39,617 nt of DNA from DASWIG01 sp965371445. Lineage in GTDB: Bacteria; Acidobacteriota; Thermoanaerobaculia; Multivoradales; J023. Positions 24,303 to 32,979 of this stretch are shown piece by piece. The notes beneath the pieces were generated by a model. That model saw nothing but the letters and a program-made list of their open reading frames with translations. It was not told where the DNA came from and ran no database searches. Position 1 is the stretch's first letter. The number at the start of each line of letters is the position of its first letter. The position numbers and the translations under genes are program-made. The DNA is taken from the NCBI GenBank assembly GCA_965371445.1, contig CBDUYN010000091.1, positions 1 to 39,617 of the forward strand, written 5' to 3'.

Positions 24303-24626
24303 ATGAAGCTTCCCGGACCCTTCCTGCGCGGCACCCTGATCCGTCGCTACAAGCGCTTCCTGGCCGACGTCCGGCTCGACGACGGAACGGTGGTGACGGC
24401 TCTGTGCCCGAACACCGGACGGATGACCTCGTGCAGCGAGCCAGGCCGTCCGGTCCTCCTCTCCGACTCCGGAAACGCGTTGCGCAAGCACCCCCTGACG
24501 CTGGAGATGATCCGCATGGGCCGGACCTGGGTCGGGATCAACACCGCTCGCCCGAACGGCGCCGTCGCCCACTTCGCCCGCAAGGGACGGATCCCCGAGC
24601 TTGCCGGCTATCGCGAGATCCGCCGC
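24303..24626 (+). pseudogene. sfsA: truncated sfsA, in frame with the following kinase gene
   Basis: The first 108 codons match SfsA: MKLPGPFLRGTLIRRYKRF, the CPNTGRM motif, VLLSDSGNALRKHPLTLEMI, WVGINTARPN and GYREIRR. SfsA is normally about 230 residues; the C-terminal nuclease-like half is gone. The frame does not stop but runs through 27 unrelated codons into the receiver-kinase start at 24708, giving a potential 573-residue fusion. A TAGGAT -10-like box at 24291-24296 would place transcription start on the ATG itself (leaderless). Confidence 0.8.
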
Positions 24627-24648
24627 TGCCGGTCGACCTCGCCCCGGT

Positions 24649-24680
24649 TTGAGACACCCGGCGCCCGGAGCCGTGTTATC
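24649..24680 (+). promoter_or_regulatory. possible promoter of the receiver-kinase gene
   Basis: TTGAGA (24649-24654) and TGTTATC (24674-24680) lie just beyond the sfsA remnant with a spacer of 19-20 bp, slightly long. It would allow the kinase to be made from its own ATG at 24708. Confidence 0.3.
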
Positions 24681-24707
24681 GTGCGCCACGAGCGAAGCGA
24701 CCACGCC

Positions 24708-26024
24708 ATGAGCGCAGAACCCTTCACCGTCCTTGTCGTCGACGACAACGAATTCGTCCGTGCCACGTTGGCCCGCCATCTCGGCGAGGAAGGCTACGAG
24801 GTGCTGGAGGCCACCGACGGCCAGGCGGCGCTCGACGCGGTGGTCAAGAAATCGGTCAGCCTGGTGCTTCTCGACATCGCCATGCCCGGAATGGGCGGCC
24901 TCGAGGTCCTCGGCCAGCTGCGCCAGCTCTACCCGCCCACCGTGCTTCCGGTCATCATCGCCAGCGCCTCCAAGAGCAGCGACGAGATGATCCAGGCCTT
25001 CGACCTGGGAGCCAGCGACTTCGTCACCAAGCCTCTTGACCTGCCGGTGGTGCTGGCCCGGGTGCAGTCGCAGCTGCGGAGCCGATTCCCCGACCGGGCG
25101 CGGGCGCTTTTCGACGGCATCGAGGAGGTGCAACCCTTCGGAGAGGTCCGCACCGGCGCTCTCGTCGACGGCCGCTACCGTCTGGAGTCGGCGATCGGCG
25201 AGGGCCAGCACGGGTCCGTCTACCGGGCCACGCATTTGAAGCTCCAGCGTCCGGTGGCGATCAAGCTGCTCAGAACCGGCGCCCTCGCCGACCAGAACCT
25301 GATCGACCGCTTCGAGCGCGAAGGGATCTCCGCCTGCCGCGTCGAGCACCCGAACGCGGTGTCGGTGCTCGACTTCAGCGTCACGAAAAACGGAGTCTCC
25401 TTCCTCGTGATGGAGCTTCTCCAGGGGCACTCCCTCGACGCCGAGCTCAAGCGCGGGGCGCTCGTGCCGAAGCGCTGCGCCCAGATCCTGCTGCCGGTGT
25501 GCGAGGTCCTGATGGCCGCCCACGCGACCGGCGTCATCCACCGGGACATCAAGCCCCAGAACGTCTTCCTGCACCACACCCGCCAGGGCAAGGAAGTGGT
25601 CAAGGTCCTCGACTTTGGCATTGCCAAGCTGGTCGACGAAGCGCAGCATAGCCTCACCCAGGACGGACGCGGTCCGGGCACGCCGGCCTACATGGCGCCC
25701 GAGCGCTTCGCGGACCGGAGCTACGACGGGCGCGCCGACGTCTACAGCGTCGGCATCATGCTCTACCTCATGCTCACCGGCGAGCTGCCCTTTACGACGA
25801 CGGGCAATCCGATCAAGCTCGCCATCATGCACTTGAACGACTTGCCCCGCCCCCCCCGGCAGCTGCGCCCGGAGATCACGGACGAGCTCGAGGACATGGT
25901 GCTCCGGGCGCTCGAAAAGGATCCCCTGCGGCGTCCGACGGCGGAGGTGCTGGGTCGCAGCCTCGCGGCGGCGACCGGCCGGCATTGGAGCCCGAAGGTC
26001 CGGCCGGCGGAGGAGCTGCCGTGA
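24708..26024 (+). CDS. response-regulator receiver fused to a Ser/Thr protein kinase
   Basis: 438 residues from the ATG at 24708, where receiver homology begins (FTVLVVDDNEFVRA). Receiver residues 1-125: acidic pair DD12-13, phospho-acceptor Asp56 in LLDIAMPG, Lys108 in FVTKPLD. The kinase domain starts near residue 155: GEGQHGSVYRA loop, Lys186 in VAIK, catalytic IHRDIKPQN (Asp280), DFGIAKL (Asp302), then GTPAYMAPE. It ends at the kinase fold with no membrane segment or sensor, so it is a cytoplasmic link between a histidine kinase and Hanks-type phosphorylation. No histidine kinase is adjacent. The frame is open upstream into the sfsA remnant, so a longer fusion product is possible. Confidence 0.9.
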   Translation: MSAEPFTVLVVDDNEFVRATLARHLGEEGYEVLEATDGQAALDAVVKKSVSLVLLDIAMPGMGGLEVLGQLRQLYPPTVLPVIIASASKSSDEMIQAFDLGASDFVTKPLDLPVVLARVQSQLRSRFPDRARALFDGIEEVQPFGEVRTGALVDGRYRLESAIGEGQHGSVYRATHLKLQRPVAIKLLRTGALADQNLIDRFEREGISACRVEHPNAVSVLDFSVTKNGVSFLVMELLQGHSLDAELKRGALVPKRCAQILLPVCEVLMAAHATGVIHRDIKPQNVFLHHTRQGKEVVKVLDFGIAKLVDEAQHSLTQDGRGPGTPAYMAPERFADRSYDGRADVYSVGIMLYLMLTGELPFTTTGNPIKLAIMHLNDLPRPPRQLRPEITDELEDMVLRALEKDPLRRPTAEVLGRSLAAATGRHWSPKVRPAEELP

Positions 26025-26068
26025 GTTTTCCCGCTCGCGGGAAAGGCTCTCACATCTGGAGGAGACTC

Positions 26069-27415
26069 ATGATTCGCCACCTGATCTCCGCCGCCCTTCT
26101 CGCCACGACGCTCGCCGCGCCCGCCACGGCCGACGCGGGCCTCAAAACAAGCGCCGCCATCGTCGACGGCCTCGACGCCCTGCAAGGCCAGGTCGACCTG
26201 TGGCCGGGCTTCGACCCCTGGTCGATCCCGGTCGCCGTCTTCGACGGCGAGCACACCTGGCTCTTCCGTCATCCTTCACCCCCGGAGGGCTTCGAGGCCG
26301 TCCCCGGACGCGACGGCGTCCAGGTCCTGGCGGGCCGGCCCGCGGCGCTCGTCGCCAACAGCAGCGCCGAGATCGGCGGCGTCACGACGGCGACGCTCAT
26401 GCTCGCGTCGATGAGAGGAGAGAAGGAGCTGCCCCTGGCGCGCCGAGTCGGGACGCTCGTCCACGAGACCTTCCACGTCTTCCAGGGAGCTCACCACCCG
26501 CAGTGGCGGGCCAACGAGGCGTCGCTTTTTCTCTACCCCACCGACGACGCCGACGGCCTCGCCGGCCGCCGCCTGGAGGAGGCGGCGCTGCGCCGTGCCC
26601 TCGGCGCCGCAGAGCCCGAGACGTCGGCATGCTGGACGCGGGCCGCCCTTGCAGCGCGCCGCGAGCGCTTCGCGGCCCTCGACGAGGATCTCGTGGCCTA
26701 CGAGCACGGCACCGAGCTGAACGAAGGGCTGGCCTCCTACGTCGAGCACCGCTCGCGGGGCGAGACCCGGGGAGAGCGGCTGTTTGAGGAGCCGTCCGCC
26801 GCCGAGAAGGTCCGGCAACGCGCCTACGGCACCGGCACCGCGCTCGGCCTCCTCCTCGATCGTTTCGACGCCGGCTGGCGCGAGCGCCTCGAGGCCGACG
26901 ACACCCAGGCGCTCGACGAAATGCTCGCCGCCGCCGTCGGCGAAGGCGACGCCTGCAAGCACGCCGACGACGAACGAGAGGCCCTCGTCGAAGCGGCCCA
27001 CCGCGACGCCGCGGCGGTCGTGACCACCCGCTTGGAGGCGGTCCGCGAATTCAAGGAGAAGACGGGCTGGCGCGTCGTCGTCACCGCGCCCGCGCAGCCG
27101 CTCCTGCTCTGCGGTTTCGATCCCCTAAACGTCATGAACGTGGGCGAGGGTGAGGTGCTCCACAACCGTTTCCTCTGCCTCAAGAACGACGCCGGTGAGC
27201 TCGGGGTCATGGGCCGCCAGTCGTTTTCGACCGCGGCGGGTCCCCATCCCGTCTTCACGGGGGTGCGCACCCTGACGCTGACCGGCCTCCCCGAGCCCGA
27301 GGTCGAGGACGACGGCGAGCGCGTCAAGATCTCGACGGCAGGCTTCGACGCCGACTTCGCGGCAACCCTCGAAAAAGAAGGCGAGACCCTCGAGCTGCGG
27401 CTGCGGACCGAGTAG
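26069..27415 (+). CDS. secreted HExxH protein, putative metallopeptidase
   Basis: 448 residues from the ATG at 26069 (GGAGGA upstream). A signal peptide is evident (LISAALLATTLAAPATADA). LVHETFHVFQGAHH carries HExxH at residues 132-136, and a downstream ELNEGLASYVEHR supplies the Glu expected of a gluzincin-like zinc site. The C-terminal 100 residues are beta-rich (LLLCGFDPLNVMNVGEGEVL). I do not recognise a named family. It is exported, so it probably acts in the periplasm or outside. It starts 44 bp after the kinase stop and may share its transcript. Confidence 0.75.
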   Translation: MIRHLISAALLATTLAAPATADAGLKTSAAIVDGLDALQGQVDLWPGFDPWSIPVAVFDGEHTWLFRHPSPPEGFEAVPGRDGVQVLAGRPAALVANSSAEIGGVTTATLMLASMRGEKELPLARRVGTLVHETFHVFQGAHHPQWRANEASLFLYPTDDADGLAGRRLEEAALRRALGAAEPETSACWTRAALAARRERFAALDEDLVAYEHGTELNEGLASYVEHRSRGETRGERLFEEPSAAEKVRQRAYGTGTALGLLLDRFDAGWRERLEADDTQALDEMLAAAVGEGDACKHADDEREALVEAAHRDAAAVVTTRLEAVREFKEKTGWRVVVTAPAQPLLLCGFDPLNVMNVGEGEVLHNRFLCLKNDAGELGVMGRQSFSTAAGPHPVFTGVRTLTLTGLPEPEVEDDGERVKISTAGFDADFAATLEKEGETLELRLRTE

Positions 27416-27434
27416 CCCACCGCCTGCGAATCGA

Positions 27435-27459
27435 CCGCGGGGCGATTCAAACCCCGCGG
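27435..27459 (+). terminator. hairpin without T-tract
   Basis: CCGCGGGG and CCCCGCGG form a perfect 8-bp stem with a 9-nt loop, 19 bp after the stop of the HExxH gene. The absence of a T-run makes Rho-independent termination uncertain. Confidence 0.4.
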
Positions 27460-27574
27460 AGAAAGCCGGCATCCAACTGGCGAGGTGTAACCTCCGCGGC
27501 CGGTTGGCCGTATCCAAGTGAGGAGAGTCGGACATCTCGGTCCTACACAGCACGCGAGCAGGAAGGATTTCGCC

Positions 27575-28675
27575 ATGATAAAGCTCCTCAAGATCCTCTT
27601 GATCGTCGCCGTCCTCGGCGCTGTCGGCTACGGCGGGGTGCTCGCCACCCGCGGCCGGAACGAGGACGCTCCCGACTGGACGCTCGTCCCGGTCGAGCGC
27701 GGCACGATCGTCGACCAGGCGCTCGCGACCGGCCAGGTGGTGCCGGTGCTCGAGGTCTCGGTCAAGTCGCAGATCTCGGGCATCGTCAAGGAGTGCTACG
27801 TCAAGGTCGGCGACAGGGTCGAAGAGGGTCAGCCGATGTTTCGCATCCTCCCCGACCCGACGCCGACCGAGCTCAACGACGCCGAGCGCCTAAGCGAGAT
27901 CGCCGAGGTCGCCTTCACCCTGGCGAGAAGCGGATACGAGCGCAAGCAGGCCCTCGCCAAGGGCGGCATCCTCGCTGAGGACGAGCTCGACGCCGCCCGC
28001 GAGGCCTACGAGAAAAGCCGTATCGAGCTCGCCCTGGCCCGCGAACGGCTGACCCTCCTGAAGGAAGGCAGCATCCAAAAAGCCGAGCGCAGCGTCGACT
28101 CCGTCATCCGGGCGCCGGCTTCGGGCACCGTTCTCGAACGCGGCATCGACCCTGGCGATCCCGTCGTCCCCCTGACCTCCTTCCAGGAGGGGACGCCGCT
28201 CGCGACGCTCGCCGACATGAGCCGGCTGATCTTCAAGGGCACCGTCGACGAGATCGACGTCGGCAAGCTCGTCGAGGGCATGCCGGTGCGCCTCAAGGTC
28301 GGCGCCCTGCCCGACGCCGAGGTGCGCGGCGAGCTGACGCTCATCGCCCCCAAAGCCGTCGAGGAGGAAGGGGCGACGCTCTTCAACGTCGAGGTCACGA
28401 TCCGGGAGACCGGCGGCGTCGTGCTGCGTGCCGGTTACTCCGCCAACGCCGAGATCATCGTCGAGGAGAGAAGCGACGTGCTCGTCGTCCCCGAGCGGCT
28501 CGTCACGTTCGAGGACGAGAAGACCTTCGTCGAGCTGCCCGCCGCCGATCCGGAGGCCGAGCCCGAGAAGCGCGAGATCACCCTCGGCCTCTCCGACGGC
28601 CTCCAGGTCGAGGTCGCCTCGGGCCTCGAGGAGGGCGAAAGCGTCGTCCAGCGTCCGCCGCGGGAGATCGGCTGA
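27575..28675 (+). CDS. MacA/HlyD-like periplasmic adaptor of an ABC exporter
   Basis: 366 residues, ATG at 27575 with GGAAGGA upstream. An N-terminal membrane anchor (LLKILLIVAVLGAVGYGGVL) is followed by the lipoyl halves (ATGQVVPVLEVSVKSQISG and SVIRAPASGTVLERGIDPGD) flanking a helical hairpin (residues about 100-165). Next come the beta-barrel domain (MSRLIFKGTVDEIDVGKL) and a membrane-proximal region. It would link the inner-membrane permeases to an outer-membrane channel, which is not encoded here. It is the first gene of a four-gene operon with close spacing. Confidence 0.9.
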   Translation: MIKLLKILLIVAVLGAVGYGGVLATRGRNEDAPDWTLVPVERGTIVDQALATGQVVPVLEVSVKSQISGIVKECYVKVGDRVEEGQPMFRILPDPTPTELNDAERLSEIAEVAFTLARSGYERKQALAKGGILAEDELDAAREAYEKSRIELALARERLTLLKEGSIQKAERSVDSVIRAPASGTVLERGIDPGDPVVPLTSFQEGTPLATLADMSRLIFKGTVDEIDVGKLVEGMPVRLKVGALPDAEVRGELTLIAPKAVEEEGATLFNVEVTIRETGGVVLRAGYSANAEIIVEERSDVLVVPERLVTFEDEKTFVELPAADPEAEPEKREITLGLSDGLQVEVASGLEEGESVVQRPPREIG

Positions 28676-28684
28676 GGTCTCCCG

Positions 28685-29917
28685 ATGCTTCTGTGGAACT
28701 ACCTGAAGCAATTCGTCCGCGACCTCCGGAGCCAGAAGCTGCGGGCGGTGATGACGATCTTCGGCATCGTCTGGGGAACGGTGGCGGTGACGCTGCTGCT
28801 CGCCTTCGGCGACGCCATGCACAAGCAGCTGCGCAAGATGCAGCTCGGCCTCGGCGAGTCGATTGTCATCTGCTTCCCGGCCCAGACCTCGAAACCCTGG
28901 CAGGGCCTGCCGCGCGGACGGCGGCTGCGCATCACCGACGAGGACATCGACCTCGTCCGCCGCGAGGTGCCGGAAATCTCGGCGATCACCAGCGAGTACT
29001 CCTCGTCGTCGGCAGCGTTCAAGGTCGCCGACAAGGTCCTGGTACCGAGCCTCCACGGCACGAGCCCCGTTTTCGGCGTCATTCGCAACCTCATCCCGAG
29101 GAGCGGCGGGCGCTTCATCGATCCCCTCGACATGGACGACCGCAAGCGCGTCGTCTTCCTCGGCGACCAGCTGGCCCGGGATCTGTTCGGCGACACCGAG
29201 CCCGTCGGCGAGAACGTCTACCTCGCCGGCATGCCCTTCCTCGTCATCGGCGTCATGCAGCCGAAGCAGCAGGACTCGAATTACAACGGCAGCGACCAGT
29301 CGAAAGCGATCATCCCCGGGCCGACCTACAAGGCGGTCTTCGGTGACCGCTACGTCGACAACTTCATCTTCCAGGTCAAGGACCCGGAAAAGGTCGAGGC
29401 GGCCACCGACAAGCTCCTCGCCGTCCTCGCCCGGCGCCACAAGTTCGACCCCAGCGACCGCGAGGCCATCATGATGTGGGACACGACGGAGATGATGGCC
29501 TTTTTCGAGACCTTCTTCAAGATCTTCAAGGCCTTCCTGGGGGTGCTCGGCGTCCTGACGCTCGTTGTCGGCGGCATCGGGGTTTCGAACATCATGAACG
29601 TCGTCGTCGAGGAGCGCACGTCCGAGGTGGGCCTCAAGATGGCGCTCGGGGCGAAGCGCCGCTACGTCCTGGGACAGTTCCTTCTCGAGACGTTCCTGAT
29701 CACCCTGGTCGGTGGCGCGCTCGGTTTCGTCATCGCCTGGTCGATCTGCACCGGCTTCCCGAAGCTCGGCCTCGCGGACACCGTGGGGACGCCGGTGATC
29801 TCGGCCCAGATCACCCTTGCCACGGTCGCCGTCCTGGGGCTGATCAGCCTCGTCGCCGGATACTTTCCGGCGCGGACCGCGGCCCGCTTGAACCCGGTCG
29901 AAGCGCTCAAGACGTAG
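28685..29917 (+). CDS. MacB-like ABC transporter permease (FtsX/MacB_PCD), first copy
   Basis: 410 residues. TM1 is at about residues 21-42 (MTIFGIVWGTVAVTLLLAF), followed by a large periplasmic MacB_PCD domain (FLGDQLARDLFGDTEPVGENV, PFLVIGVM). Three TM helices come at the C-terminus: FLGVLGVLTLVVGGIGVSNI, LLETFLITLVGGALGFVIAW and VAVLGLISLVAGYFPAR. The FtsX signatures RTSEVGLKMALGAKRRYV and ARLNPVEALKT are present. It starts 10 bp after the adaptor gene. The ATPase is encoded separately, unlike classic MacB. The substrate is unknown. Confidence 0.92.
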   Translation: MLLWNYLKQFVRDLRSQKLRAVMTIFGIVWGTVAVTLLLAFGDAMHKQLRKMQLGLGESIVICFPAQTSKPWQGLPRGRRLRITDEDIDLVRREVPEISAITSEYSSSSAAFKVADKVLVPSLHGTSPVFGVIRNLIPRSGGRFIDPLDMDDRKRVVFLGDQLARDLFGDTEPVGENVYLAGMPFLVIGVMQPKQQDSNYNGSDQSKAIIPGPTYKAVFGDRYVDNFIFQVKDPEKVEAATDKLLAVLARRHKFDPSDREAIMMWDTTEMMAFFETFFKIFKAFLGVLGVLTLVVGGIGVSNIMNVVVEERTSEVGLKMALGAKRRYVLGQFLLETFLITLVGGALGFVIAWSICTGFPKLGLADTVGTPVISAQITLATVAVLGLISLVAGYFPARTAARLNPVEALKT

Positions 29918-29927
29918 GAGGCGGGAG

Positions 29928-31181
29928 ATGAGAATCGGCTTGATCTTTCGCCTCTTCCGCAGCGCGGCCTCGATCCAGCGCAAGCGCATGGTGCTGACGG
30001 TGATGGCGATCGCCTGGGGGACGGTGGCGATCGTGCTGCTGCTCGCAGTGGGCGAGGGCCTGAAGCGCAGCATGACGCGCGGTACCCGCGGCATGGGCGA
30101 AGGCATCGCCGTCGTTTGGCCCGGCGAGACGTCGATGGGCTACGCGGGCTTCCCGGCCGGACGCGACGTGCGGCTGCGCCCCGAGGACGCAGCGCTGCTC
30201 ATGGCAAGCGCCCCCGAGATCGGCTTCGCCGCGGGCGAGATGAGCCGCTGGGGGACGCTCTTCAGCTACGGCGGCAAGGACCTCAACAAGAAGGTCACCG
30301 GCGTCCAGCCCGGCTTCGCGGCGATGCGCTTCATGGTCCCGCAGGCCGGTGGACGCTTCCTGAACCGCCTCGACCACGAGCAGAAACGGCGCGTGATCTT
30401 CCTCGGCGATCAGCTGAAGGAGGACTTCTTCGGTGACGGGCCCGCCGTCGGCCAGACGATCCTCGTCCAGAAGATGCCTTTTACCGTCGTCGGCGTGATG
30501 GTCCACAAGCACCAGACAAGCATGTACGGCGGACCCGACGCGAGCCAGGGCTTCATCCCGCTTTCGACTTTTGAGACCATGTTCGGCCGGCGATTCCTGA
30601 GCGTCCTGGTCTACAAGCCGGCGCGCCCGGAGCTGATGGCGCTCGCCGAGCGGCGGGTCAACGAGGTCCTGGGCGCCAAGTACCGTTTCCATCCCGACGA
30701 CGAGCGGGTGCTCCAGACCTGGAACACGCAGCGCAACCAGGAGAGCGTCGACCGCATGATGCTCGGCATCGAGATCTTCCTCGGCATCATCGGCACGCTG
30801 ACGCTCCTGATCGGCGGCGTCGGCGTCGCCAACATCATGTTCGCGACGGTCAAGCAGCGCACCCGCGAGATCGGCATCCAGATGGCGGTGGGCGCCCGCC
30901 GGTCGTGGATCCTGGGACCGCTCGTCCTGGAGTCGTGCTCGCTGACCGCTCTCGGGGGCGTCGTGGGGCTCGGCATCGGCGTCGGCCTGGTGCGTCTCCT
31001 GGGCTACGTCCAGTCGAAGTCCGACTCGATGGCCATGCGCTTCATGGGCGAGCCGACCTTTTCCCTACCGCTCGTCCTGGCGACGATCGGCCTGCTGGGT
31101 GTGATCGGTTTCTTCTCCGGATACTTCCCGGCGCGGCGTGCCACGGCGATTCAGCCGGCCGCCGTGCTGCGCGACGAATAA
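29928..31181 (+). CDS. MacB-like ABC transporter permease, second copy
   Basis: 417 residues, paralogous to the preceding permease: same order of one N-terminal TM (MVLTVMAIAWGTVAIVLLLAV), a periplasmic domain (VIFLGDQLKEDFFGDGPAVG, PFTVVGVMVHKHQ) and three C-terminal TMs (IIGTLTLLIGGVGVANIMFA, LTALGGVVGLGIGVGLVRLL, VLATIGLLGVIGFFSGYFPA). RTREIGIQMAVGARRSWI and ATAIQPAAVLRDE are the FtsX signatures. It begins 10 bp after the first copy, so the transporter is probably a heterodimer of the two. Confidence 0.92.
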   Translation: MRIGLIFRLFRSAASIQRKRMVLTVMAIAWGTVAIVLLLAVGEGLKRSMTRGTRGMGEGIAVVWPGETSMGYAGFPAGRDVRLRPEDAALLMASAPEIGFAAGEMSRWGTLFSYGGKDLNKKVTGVQPGFAAMRFMVPQAGGRFLNRLDHEQKRRVIFLGDQLKEDFFGDGPAVGQTILVQKMPFTVVGVMVHKHQTSMYGGPDASQGFIPLSTFETMFGRRFLSVLVYKPARPELMALAERRVNEVLGAKYRFHPDDERVLQTWNTQRNQESVDRMMLGIEIFLGIIGTLTLLIGGVGVANIMFATVKQRTREIGIQMAVGARRSWILGPLVLESCSLTALGGVVGLGIGVGLVRLLGYVQSKSDSMAMRFMGEPTFSLPLVLATIGLLGVIGFFSGYFPARRATAIQPAAVLRDE

Positions 31182-31193
31182 GGACGAGCGAAG

Positions 31194-31961
31194 ATGTGGT
31201 GGAACGGCAGTGGCAAAAACGGCAGTGGCAAAAAAGGCAGTGGCAAAAACGGCAACGGCCACGAGACGGTGGACGACGCGCCGCTCATCGACCTGCGCGG
31301 GATCGGCAAGGTCTACGGCACCGGCAAGGTCCAGGTCGAGGCCCTACGGGAGATCGACATGACGATCCGCGCTGGTGAGTACGTGGCGATCATCGGTCCT
31401 TCGGGCTCGGGCAAGTCGACGCTCATGAACATCCTCGGCTTCCTCGACACGCCGACGTCGGGGACCTACCACCTGCGGGGCCGGGAGGTGAGCGGCTTCG
31501 ACTCCGACCAATTGGCCGACATTCGCAACGGTTCGATCGGCTTCGTGTTCCAGAGCTTCAACCTCTTGCCGCAGATCACGGCCTACGAGAACGTCGAGAT
31601 GCCGCTCCTCTTCAAGGGCGCGCGGGGGCGGGAAAGGAAGCGCCGCCTGGAGGAGCTCTTCGAAAGCGTCGGGCTCGCGGACCGCATGCACCACAAGCCG
31701 ACGGAGCTCTCGGGCGGCCAGATGCAGCGCGTGGCGATCGCCCGCGCGCTCGCCTGCGAGCCAGACCTGATCCTCGCCGACGAGCCCACCGGCAACCTCG
31801 ACTCGACCGCCGGCGGCGACATCGTCGAGCTCTTTCAGGAGCTGTGGGAGAAGGGTCACACGATGGTTTTAATCACCCACGACCCCGCCATCGCCCAGCG
31901 TACGCCGCGGACGATCCACATCCAGGACGGACGGATCACCGCGGACACGACGGTCTCGTAG
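31194..31961 (+). CDS. LolD/MacB-type ABC transporter ATPase
   Basis: 255 residues. Walker A GPSGSGKST, Q-loop FVFQSFNLLPQ, signature LSGGQMQRVAIARAL, Walker B LILADEPT and the H-loop ITHDP are all intact. The first 27 or so residues are an unusual GSGKN/GSGKK tandem stretch encoded by 15-bp repeats before family homology begins at PLIDLRGIGKVYG. The ATG at 31194 has AAGGA 9 nt upstream, so the repeat is likely translated. It energises the two upstream permeases and ends the export operon. Confidence 0.93.
   Translation: MWWNGSGKNGSGKKGSGKNGNGHETVDDAPLIDLRGIGKVYGTGKVQVEALREIDMTIRAGEYVAIIGPSGSGKSTLMNILGFLDTPTSGTYHLRGREVSGFDSDQLADIRNGSIGFVFQSFNLLPQITAYENVEMPLLFKGARGRERKRRLEELFESVGLADRMHHKPTELSGGQMQRVAIARALACEPDLILADEPTGNLDSTAGGDIVELFQELWEKGHTMVLITHDPAIAQRTPRTIHIQDGRITADTTVS
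31206..31250 (+). repeat. three 15-bp repeats inside the ATPase gene
   Basis: GGCAGTGGCAAAAAC occurs at 31206-31220 and 31236-31250, with GGCAGTGGCAAAAAA at 31221-31235. Each codes for five residues (GSGKN or GSGKK). Runs of five or more A invite slippage. Confidence 0.85.
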
Positions 31962-31980
31962 GACGCCTCCGGATCTGTGC

Positions 31981-31986
31981 TACAAT
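31981..31986 (+). promoter_or_regulatory. -10 box implying a leaderless transcript
   Basis: TACAAT ends 6 nt before the ATG at 31993, so a transcript from it would begin at or next to the start codon. No Shine-Dalgarno sequence is present. A convincing -35 is not seen. Confidence 0.4.
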
Positions 31987-31992
31987 GCCGTC

Positions 31993-32691
31993 ATGGCAAG
32001 ACGAAACCTCCCTCCACGTGGTCCTCAGATCGAGCTCTGCGGCGGCGAGCTCGCGATCGCCTTCGGCAACACGGCGAGCGCCCGGCCCGACAACGCCCAG
32101 CAGGGCGTCGCAAGCTTCGGTGACCTCCTGACCTGGGGCCAGCAGGCCGGCGTCCTCTCGGCGCTGGAGGGCGAACGGCTGGAACGTCTGGCGGCCGAGC
32201 GGCCCGAGGACGCGGCGGCCGTGGTCGTGCGGGCCCAGCGAGTCCGCAGCTCTCTGCGGAGGATCTTCTATGCGGTCGCGGCCAAGAAGGAATTTCCCCG
32301 CGAGGATTTGAAGACGCTCAACGACGTCATGACCCGGTCGCTCCCGGCGCCACGCATCGTTCCGGGCCCGGAAGGGCTGACCTGGGGCTGGACCGGAGAC
32401 GAGGACGCCCTCGACCGGATGCTCTGGAGCGTCCTCCACTCCGCGGCGCTCTTTCTGACCTCCGAGAGGATCCAGGGCGTTCGTCAATGCGCCGGCTGGA
32501 ACTGCAACCTCTACTTCTTCGACAAGACGGGCCGACGCAAGTGGTGCAGCATGAAGACCTGTGGCAATCGCGCCAAGTCGCTCAACTACTACTACTATAA
32601 GTCCGGTAAAGACAAGCGGGAGCGCATCGATTTGATGCCGGAAAGGCACAGAAGAAACAGGCGCGCCCCTTCGCGGGAGAGAGTTTCTTGA
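31993..32691 (+). CDS. ABATE-domain CGNR zinc-finger protein, putative transcription regulator
   Basis: 232 residues. The N-terminal 150 residues fit the ABATE ligand-binding domain (LAIAFGNTASARPDNAQQGV, then RRIFYAVAAKKEFPREDL). The CGNR zinc finger follows: RQCAGWNCNLYFFDKTGRRK and WCSMKTCGNRAKSLNYYY, with four zinc-binding Cys. The basic tail suits DNA binding. Family members are called stress-induced transcription regulators; the target is unknown. It is separated from the export operon by 31 bp but has its own -10 box, so it is probably independent. Confidence 0.9.
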   Translation: MARRNLPPRGPQIELCGGELAIAFGNTASARPDNAQQGVASFGDLLTWGQQAGVLSALEGERLERLAAERPEDAAAVVVRAQRVRSSLRRIFYAVAAKKEFPREDLKTLNDVMTRSLPAPRIVPGPEGLTWGWTGDEDALDRMLWSVLHSAALFLTSERIQGVRQCAGWNCNLYFFDKTGRRKWCSMKTCGNRAKSLNYYYYKSGKDKRERIDLMPERHRRNRRAPSRERVS

Positions 32692-32758
32692 GAGGTGCTC
32701 ACGTCGCTACGCGACGGTACATCAGGTAGGAACAGCGTCCGGAGCTGCGCCGGCGCCA

Positions 32759-32901
32759 TTTCCCGGGGCTGAAGCCCCGGGCTACATTTCAAAGGACGCC
32801 CTTCGGGCTTTGCGGCTGAAGCCGCGGGATTCTTCCGGCTTTAGCCGGTAAGCCCGAAGGGCGCCTTCTAAGATGTAGCCCGAGGATTTATCCCCGGGAA
32901 A
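32759..32901. repeat. palindromic REP/MITE-like element
   Basis: Arms 32759-32810 and 32850-32901 are imperfect inverse complements. Each carries CCCGGGG, CGGGCTACAT and GCCCTTCGGGCTT. The centre holds two small palindromes (GCGGCTGAAGCCGC and CCGGCTTTAGCCGG). The plan is the same as the element at 3806-3956, including the GGCTTTAGCC core. It lies in the 600-bp gene-free interval between the CGNR gene and the ParB-like gene. Confidence 0.85.
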
Positions 32902-32979
32902 CGGCGGCGCAGCGAGGACGGTAACGGAGCAGGGAAACAGAGTTGTTCCCAGGAAGGTGCCTGCCCGAGCGGTGAAGCG

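Noticed and set aside
27890..30106. Very long minus-strand open frame opposite the exporter genes
   Set aside because: It is antisense to well-conserved adaptor and permease genes. Long antisense frames arise from the high GC codon bias. Its translation is low-complexity (rich in R, D, E, A) with no domain.
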